From the NCBI GenBank assembly GCA_907163375.1, contig CAJQUW010007770.1, forward strand, positions 1 through 64,000: a stretch of DNA of 64,000 nucleotides, written 5' to 3'. A model generated the notes under the pieces. It ran no database searches, was not told where the DNA came from, and was given only the letters and a program-made list of their open reading frames with translations. The position numbers were made by a program, and so were the translations under genes. The DNA comes from Prostheceraeus crozeri. Its lineage: Eukaryota > Platyhelminthes > Polycladida > Euryleptidae. Position 1 is the first letter of the stretch, and every line of letters starts with the position of its first letter. Shown piece after piece: positions 57,850-64,000 of the stretch.

Positions 57850-59586
57850 CGTGGTGTGATCCAAAATGTCCCGGACTAACCTACTTGCAGATAACCTGTG
57901 ATAACGAATACTACTTCAGATGTAAATTTAGGTCTTTAAGGCATGAGAAATATGGTTGCCGAAATTTTTCCGGTCAGTTTTCTATTTTTTCAAAATTTTC
58001 AAACATTTTTGTCTGAATTTCAAGATTTTCCTATAAATTCTAGCGATTTAGAATTAATATATTTAGATTAACTTGACAGTTAAGCTATCACTAATAACCT
58101 GACTAATAATTAACGGAAAACAAATGTTTTGTTCCAGAAAACAGTTTACTTTTCAATGTATGAGCCGTTAGCATTCGTCACTTTTTGCCAACGAAGTCTC
58201 AATTCACAAAAAGCTTTATGAAAAAATTCCGGTGTCAAAGAATCAAAAAACTCAGTAACTGCATCCCGCAGTTCAACTGGCGATTCAAAATGGTGTCCAC
58301 GAAGATGCTTTTTGAGGAATCTAAACAGATAGAAGTCACTTGGGGCCAAGTCAGGTGAATAAGGAGGATGGCTCAATAGTTGAAATCCGTTTCTCGTTAA
58401 GGCATTGGCTGTCTCCTGCGAGGTGTGAATCGGAGCATTGTCATGAAGCAAGTAGAGGGGAATGTTTCGTGGCTTTCTTATTTTCTTCCTCGCTTCAGAT
58501 AACAGATTGGAATAATATTCGCTATTGATTCTTACTCCTTAATCCGCAAAGTCAACCAGTTGGATTCCCGAAGCGTTCCAAAAGACCGTCAGCATCAACG
58601 ACCGGCGATGTGATGTTCCGGATCGCATTTTCAAAGGGGCAGACTCGCCTGATTTTCGCCACTCTGCAGATTCTCGCTTACTTTGAGGCAGATACGAACT
58701 TAAAGGTGTTTCATCCTCTGTAAGGATGCAGTTCAGAAACTGATCTCCGTGCATTTCGAGGAGATCCAAATTTGACTGTGCCGCCAGAAGTCTGTTCTCC
58801 TTCATTTCAGGTGACAGAAACTTCGGTACGAAACGTGATGCCAGTTTGCGATATCCAAGTCTTTCGATGATGTCATGACAGGAGTGATAACTGATTCGCA
58901 ACTCTCTTGACAACTCACGGATGGTTATCCTTCTGTGTGCTGTAATCACTTCATCGCACTGACTCGATTTCTCTTCCGGAATCTCCTGCGGCCGACCAAC
59001 AGTTGAAAAATCTTGCTCCACAGATTGTCTTCCGCGTTTAAATTCGCTTATCCAGAAATAAGCAGTAGTTCTCGATGGAGCTTTGCTTCCATATGCCAGG
59101 CTTAATTCCTTTAGAATGTCACCATTAGCGAAGCCGCGGATCAGGAGGTATCGTATCACACTGCGATATTCGACTGAAGACACGCTTGTCACATCCATCA
59201 TGAAAACTGATAGAACAAAGAACCATCGTTGACACGGATTTCTTAATGAATGCGTGCTGAATGAACTTCACTGATTGATATCGTAACACATGAAGCAATT
59301 AACAAAAGACGTGCAATATTCATGGCAAAGATATCCGTCAAATAAGGTACAAATCAAAATCAATCTAACTATAACAATAAGACAAATCGGATCTCGATCA
59401 ATTCAGAAAATACAGAAATTCATGTTAAAATGTAAAAATATTTTTTAAAAATAGAAAACTGACCGGAAAAATTTCGGCGACCATATTTCTCATGCCTTAA
59501 AGACCTAAATTTACATCTGAAGTAGTATTCGTTATCACAGGTTATCTGCAAGTAGGTTAGTCCGGGACATTTTGGATCACACCACG
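57850..59586 (-). mobile_element. Mariner element (DD34D), nearly complete, long inverted ends
   Basis: 1,737 bp between TA duplications (57848-57849 and 59587-59588). The ends start CGTGGTGTGATCC and are inverted copies for about 140 bp (57850-57989 and 59447-59586), with about one mismatch. That is long for a mariner and speaks for a young insertion. One transposase gene is inside on the minus strand. Confidence 0.88.
58146..59201 (-). pseudogene. Mariner transposase, 351 aa with one premature stop
   Basis: The cut-and-paste enzyme of the surrounding element. It has an N-terminal DNA-binding domain (YRSVIRYLLIRGFANGDIL, then STVGRPQEIPEEKS and a second helix-turn-helix at TIRELSRELRISYHSCHDI) and a catalytic core. 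The aspartates are in ILTEDETPLSSY, LLHDNAPIHTS and SPDLAPSDFYLFRFLK, with 34 residues between the last two (DD34D). A single in-frame TAA at 58539-58541 follows QLVDFAD; the same frame then runs open to the end (NANGSYIEK). Length and motifs are otherwise those of a full enzyme, so this copy died recently by one base change. Confidence 0.9.
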
Positions 59587-59810
59587 TATACTGAATCTCT
59601 GACGTCGTGTTGTATGCCAATCAAAACGTCTGTGTAGTTCCTATATAAATGTTGAAACGATTAAAGAAAAGATATACAAAGATGCGTGCGCAGAAAGAAG
59701 ATCGGATTCTGCTCCTTTAATCTTTTCAAGTGATGGTCAGCCTGTACTACAAGCGGCTTCATTAGTTAAGCACATCATTGCACGTCTAAATAAGAAATTA
59801 CAATGCTCAT

Positions 59811-60919
59811 TAGGGATTGCAATCCCGGTCCATTTTCTCCAATCCCGGAATCCCGGGATTAACGGGATTCCGGAGTTCTGATAGTGTCTCAACTAAAAAT
59901 GCTTCCGGGTATGTTATTGGACGTAAATTATACACGTATTATATCATACATGTACATTATAAATGCAATAGCTACACATGAATTGAACTGTCAATTGTTT
60001 CATGTTAAGTTTTGTTAAAGAAACGATTTATGCTGATTTAAAACTTTAAAACTTATATATAGTCTATATCAGTGGCTCCCAACCTTCTTCGCCGTACGAC
60101 CCCTTTTTACGTTGTAGATCGCTGGCGACCCCCTTCATCTTTAATAAGTATAATTACGAACGAATTCCGTCTTCTAGAGAACCGGCGATTGATATTTCGT
60201 TATACTAAGTTTGCTACACGGCGATATTTAAGCATTAGATGTCGATAGATGTTTAGCGATTATTTGTGTAGTTATTCTACATATCGTCAATTGTAATTTC
60301 ATTTGCAGTACCGGTACATCTTAATAGCCTACTTAAATATTTGAATAATTTATTTATTATTTATAATTGTAAGTTATAGGTAAGTTACCTTTTATGACTT
60401 TGAGATCATCAAATCGCAGTCTTTCCCGGTTTCATTGTCACATCAATAGAAGTTCGAAACATGTGATAATGAGAAATCAAATGCTTTTTTTGTTATAAAA
60501 GCTATAGAATTCATTAGCGTCTATGCGTACTTTAGAGAGACTTCGTGCGGACTTCCCTAAAGCCGCTATCTCGTACAATGACTGCATGTTGGCTGTAACG
60601 TGACGCCTGAGAAAGAGAAATCCATTCATCTGTATGGCAGAAAATGTGTGTGAAACATACAGCGGGCTTCATTTTCATGTGACGTGGTGGGAGAATAAGG
60701 CATGCACACACACGAATTGGATACACACTTAATCATTGATATGTCAGAAATAGCCTTTAAGTTGCATGTTGAACAGATTTGTCACAATTCACACAAAAAT
60801 ATCTCTATTAAGTCATTTTGTTGTTGCTAGTCACAAACCTGAAATTTTTAATTTCAATCCCGGAATCCCGGTCTCTCAATCCCGATGATTTTGGTCTAAT
60901 CCTGGGATTGCAATCCCTA
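59811..60919. mobile_element. Non-autonomous hAT-like element, TAGGGATTGCAATCCC ends
   Basis: 1,109 bp with a perfect 8-bp duplication ATGCTCAT at 59803-59810 and 60920-60927. The ends TAGGGATTGCAATCCCGG are themselves palindromic (GGGATTGCAATCCC), and further AATCCCGGAATCCCGG words lie inside both. No transposase is present. At 60070 a second hAT-style end occurs inside it (next entry). Confidence 0.82.
60070..60140 (+). mobile_element. Possible nested hAT end, CAGTGGCTCCCAACC
   Basis: CAGTGGCTCCCAACCTTCTT followed by CGACCCCTTTTTACG and GGCGACCCCC resembles the well-known CAGTGGTTCCCAACC...CGACCCC style of hAT ends. No opposite end was found before 60919, so it may be a solo fragment. Confidence 0.4.
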
Positions 60920-60927
60920 ATGCTCAT

Positions 60928-61063
60928 ACGAAAGCGTGGCACTGTGGGTGGAAGCAAAATTATGCTTTGATATCATTTTGAGCTAACTCACTGTTTTCGT
61001 GGTTCTCGCAGCAAGAGTCACAGTGCTTTCTCGTTTGATGCTGTTGCAAGACCAACTTTCTTA
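60928..61063. other. Short spacer
   Basis: Nothing recognised. Confidence 0.3.
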
Positions 61064-61270
61064 GGGCCGTATGGACAGCCTAGTCGCGACTTAAGATCCG
61101 ACTAGGAATGAGTTATTTTTAGTAATTTTGTATGCACAGCCTGGTCGGGACTAGGAGCTTCAAAGTCTCGACTTGTGCTAGCTTTTGGACAGTTTAGAGA
61201 CGGAGATAGGATTGTGAGTGACTCATGGCTAGTCTCGACTAGGATTTCCATGAACAGCTTATAGTCCGGC
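61064..61270. repeat. Degenerate element with GACAGCCTAGTCGCGACT repeats
   Basis: It follows TTA at 61061-61063 and begins GGGCCGTATGGACAGCC. The unit GTATGGACAGCCTAGTCGCG recurs at about 61128 (GTATGCACAGCCTGGTCGGG) and, inverted and decayed, near 61220-61255. The start fits a Harbinger-type MITE, but the far end is not clean. Confidence 0.4.
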
Positions 61271-63979
61271 AGTTACTGACACTTTTTTCCTAAATTCGCG
61301 CACAAAGGCCTAATAGCATGGATTTGTAGATCTTGAAGCGCTGAATACAAAATCGAAATCTTCAGTGTCACAGCCAGTCGCTTTCGGTTGCAGGTAAGGT
61401 TAAAGGATTCTCATTGGAATCCAATGGTAAAATTCAAGAAGTAGCTATGGATTGTGAAACACTTGGCAATTTTCGTACATTTTCTTTTGCAGAAAAGATA
61501 CTGTTTATCAGAATGCCATGAAATTTGAAACATGATTGAGTTCAGAACATCAACTTCGATGTAAAAGTTGAAGTGAGTCACATGATTCAGTATTTGATGT
61601 CTGAGAGTCTCTACAAAATGAGTAAAATCGCCATCTTACAAAATATACTCATTTCAGACTCGAACTCCTGCTCATCTTTATCATTGGTGAATAACCTCTC
61701 GTGGTGAATGATTCTTACAATGAAAATGTAAACTATTTATTTGAAGAGTTTGAATACAAAACGCCAACACAAGCGCCATTTTGGGTATTTTAAGAAATCG
61801 ATAGGAGATAGTAGATTCACATTGTAATTTGAATAGAGCTGATCATCGCTTCGCCTGAACAATTTAAAATACTATAATATATGCCTATTTCATTGCACTG
61901 TAATACTAAATGGTATACTTGCTTTGGTGCAAAGCGTTATAAACGCCATCCCCCATTTTTGATGAAAATGCAATAACTGCTAATATGATGAGATAACATT
62001 ATTCACCAGTGATACGGATCCAAGCGTCAGTGGCAGCTATCGCGCTTTGTATCCAAGGCTGATATTTAAGTCAATGCAGAATCTAAAATGCTTTCGACAA
62101 AACTATTTTCACAGAGCATCCAAATACCCATATGGACTATTTCTGAGGATTTTCGCCGATTTTTCAAATTTGGCACTTATCTCGCTTTTTCTCTTCAAAT
62201 TCATCATTTGTTAATCATTTCTATAAAGGCGATTGGTACACTGACTGCATCAAGCGCCCCCAATGGAAATGGAAAAATTTGAAATCATTCGAGTTCAATT
62301 CCATGCGTTTTATGCGTTTTGTGCGTTCGTATGTCACTTAGATAATTATCATCATGGAGGCAAATTTTTATTTAGAACTGTGAAAAGTTTGCACCAATTT
62401 CGTTGATTTCTATAACAGAGCGCCCTATTTCTTCCAATCGCGCGGAATTCAAAGGATTTAAAGTTTCATATGATTATTAGTACTAACATTCTAGATTCAT
62501 ATTCTATCTGTAACTTCTTCTTGAATCTACAATGAAGATGAGCGTCGGGTTGGGTTTCACGATTTTCGAATTCTGACTGATCATGGATCGAAAAGTGTCA
62601 GCAATAAAGTTCCATGTGTAAACGCACCCGTGTAAATCCATTTTATATAGCAACATTTGTCAAAAAACCGTGTCTTCCGTCTGTAAGATAGGTACGTAGT
62701 TCTGTACCGATTTTAATGATTTTTTCATCTTAATCCTTAGAATCTCCTCATGATAAATTCAAATAAATCCAAAAAAATTTTATGTATGAAAAAATTAGCT
62801 CAAGGCAGAAAAAGCACCAAAAAAGCCTGTCCCAAGCATAGGTAATCTATCTTGTGGAAGAAATTTCGTTGTGATCTGCTTAAATTATACACATAAAGTG
62901 ATATATCATCCGATAAGTTCATGAACCGTACTTTCAACCAGACTATATTTCAAGATTGCATTCACATTTATTTGGGATTTTTCTTCAAAAAGCCTTAGTC
63001 CACCAAAAATTGTCTTCTGACCGATGCATATTTCTCAACTTAGAATTGATGTTTTTGCTTTCTTTATACGACGAAATACATCATTTGTGAGTCTAGTTGT
63101 TGCATCAAAAGGAATAAATCAACTATGGATCATCACAGTTGAGCAATTATTGTGAATTTAAAAAAAAATGTCCTGTATTCCTTCGCCCACACTTTTTGAT
63201 TTTTCTCAAAATTTCAATTTGATGCTGAAACCAGATTTTATATCCAGATCTCACGAAAACTCACAGAATTATCAAGAACCATGCTGTAATCATGCATGAA
63301 AAATTTTGTTTGAAAAGACAATGATAATCATTTTCAAAATCTCGGAAAACGGCCAAAATGTCCACCTGACTGAGATTACAAAATTACTGGTCAGGAGACA
63401 CCTGGTAATATATAGTGAAAATACAAAGCTTGCACAAATACTCATTTGGTGTGGTCACCTTGTACTATGATTTTCGAATTCAGCGTGAAATTGAACATAT
63501 ATCTAAATTTTCAAAGAAAACGAAGCTGCAAAGTTAAAATGCACGCTGTTAAAATGGATTTACCCACCCTATCACGACATTGGGTCCTATGCATTAATGT
63601 TGTTATCTATAATAGGCATCATATCGGAAGAAAAGACAAAAGCTTCAGTGGGAAGCATCGCACTTCTTCCGAGTTGCACAACTATCCGAGTACGCTAAAT
63701 CTGTTATTGTCCGCGAACATTATTTTAATACACTCAGAGACATGGAGGTAGGCGATCATGGCTAAATCCCTGTTTGAGGCTTCAACAGCCATAGTCATAG
63801 CTATCTAATAAAAATTTTGGAAGTTGGACTTCACTTAATTACTTTATCTGCAAATATTTTAGAAGCGCTTCCTTATTGCCCTCACGGACCAGAAAAAAAG
63901 CTTCACGAGCCAAAAATGGCGCGCGGGCTGCATCATGTTGTGCACACCTGCTTTACATGGTCATAAAAAATGAATACAA
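61271..63979. other. Stretch without a recognised gene
   Basis: AT-rich. At 62581-62629 the run TCATGGATCGAAAAGTGTCA to AAACGCACCC repeats 32129-32177. Frames at 62088-62282 and 63446-63751 have no motif that I recognise. Confidence 0.35.
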
Positions 63980-64000
63980 CACTAGGTGACATGCCACGCG
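63980..64000. repeat. CACTA-ended element, start of copy D at the window edge
   Basis: CACTAGGTGACATGCCACGC matches the left end of copy B (24223-24696). The rest lies beyond the window. Confidence 0.75.

Noticed and set aside
57765-58016. Two similar frames at 57765-58016 (+) and 59420-59620 (-) that look like a small protein family
   Set aside because: Both are translations of the two inverted ends of the mariner element, so their likeness comes from the DNA repeat.
1-64000. LTR retrovirus-like elements, Polintons, broken toxin genes, CRISPR arrays
   Set aside because: I looked for their typical protein motifs and repeat layouts on both strands and recognised none. The retroelement pieces here are LINE or Penelope type.

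Overview
This is animal nuclear DNA, most likely from a marine or other invertebrate. It is AT-rich and has spliced genes with GT/AG exon borders, a C2H2 zinc-finger exon and a C-type lectin exon. The transposon load is very mixed and the word TACATGTA is frequent. No feature points to one species, and nothing looks bacterial. I found no operon, no CRISPR array, and no recognisable LTR retrovirus, retrovirus-like or Polinton gene.

Host genes are sparse. A terminal exon of a four-finger C2H2 protein lies at 8311-9251 (+). A last exon of an unrecognised, potentially N-glycosylated protein lies at 33747-34150 (-). A C-type lectin domain exon with both splice sites lies at 53063-53312 (-). A tRNA-Thr-like sequence sits at 44381-44452. 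The rest is intergenic or intronic DNA crowded with mobile elements.

Layout. 1-8300: a deleted Tc1 relic (2068-2672), a foldback, and an almost intact Tc1/mariner element (3357-5864) with long inverted ends and one stop in its DD35E transposase; a 45-bp minisatellite lies just beyond it. 8300-15200: the zinc-finger exon, a broken piggyBac transposase (about 12668-13629) and the first copy of a 474-bp CACTA-ended element. 15200-24700: a foldback, a PIF/Harbinger element with an intact 351-aa transposase (18239-20614), two non-autonomous hAT-like elements with perfect 8-bp target duplications, and the second CACTA-ended copy. 28550-31710: a Tc1 copy split by a foldback element that itself carries a truncated Tc1 of the same family and a hAT-like MITE. 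33700-36200: the unknown exon and two LINE 3' fragments of different classes. 36319-43836: one hAT-like element holding a LINE fragment and a 5.6-kb Harbinger; the Harbinger transposase is split by a 3.2-kb insert, which contains a TTAA-flanked foldback. 45900-48000: a LINE reverse transcriptase and a Penelope-type GIY-YIG fragment. 49700-52700: a second copy of a hAT-like family, a TA-flanked MITE within a larger inverted-ended element, and an unassigned open frame. 53000-64000: the lectin exon, a nearly intact mariner (57850-59586), a hAT-like element (59811-60919) and several element ends. The window closes inside another CACTA-ended copy.

The strongest results are structural. Many elements can be bounded to the base by their target duplications, and the nesting gives a relative order of insertion. 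The best candidate for something new, a 66-codon frame shared by both 474-bp elements, does not look selected as protein when the copies are compared. Several families (the long-TIR DD35E element, the 522/528-bp family and the 474-bp family) may still be unnamed.
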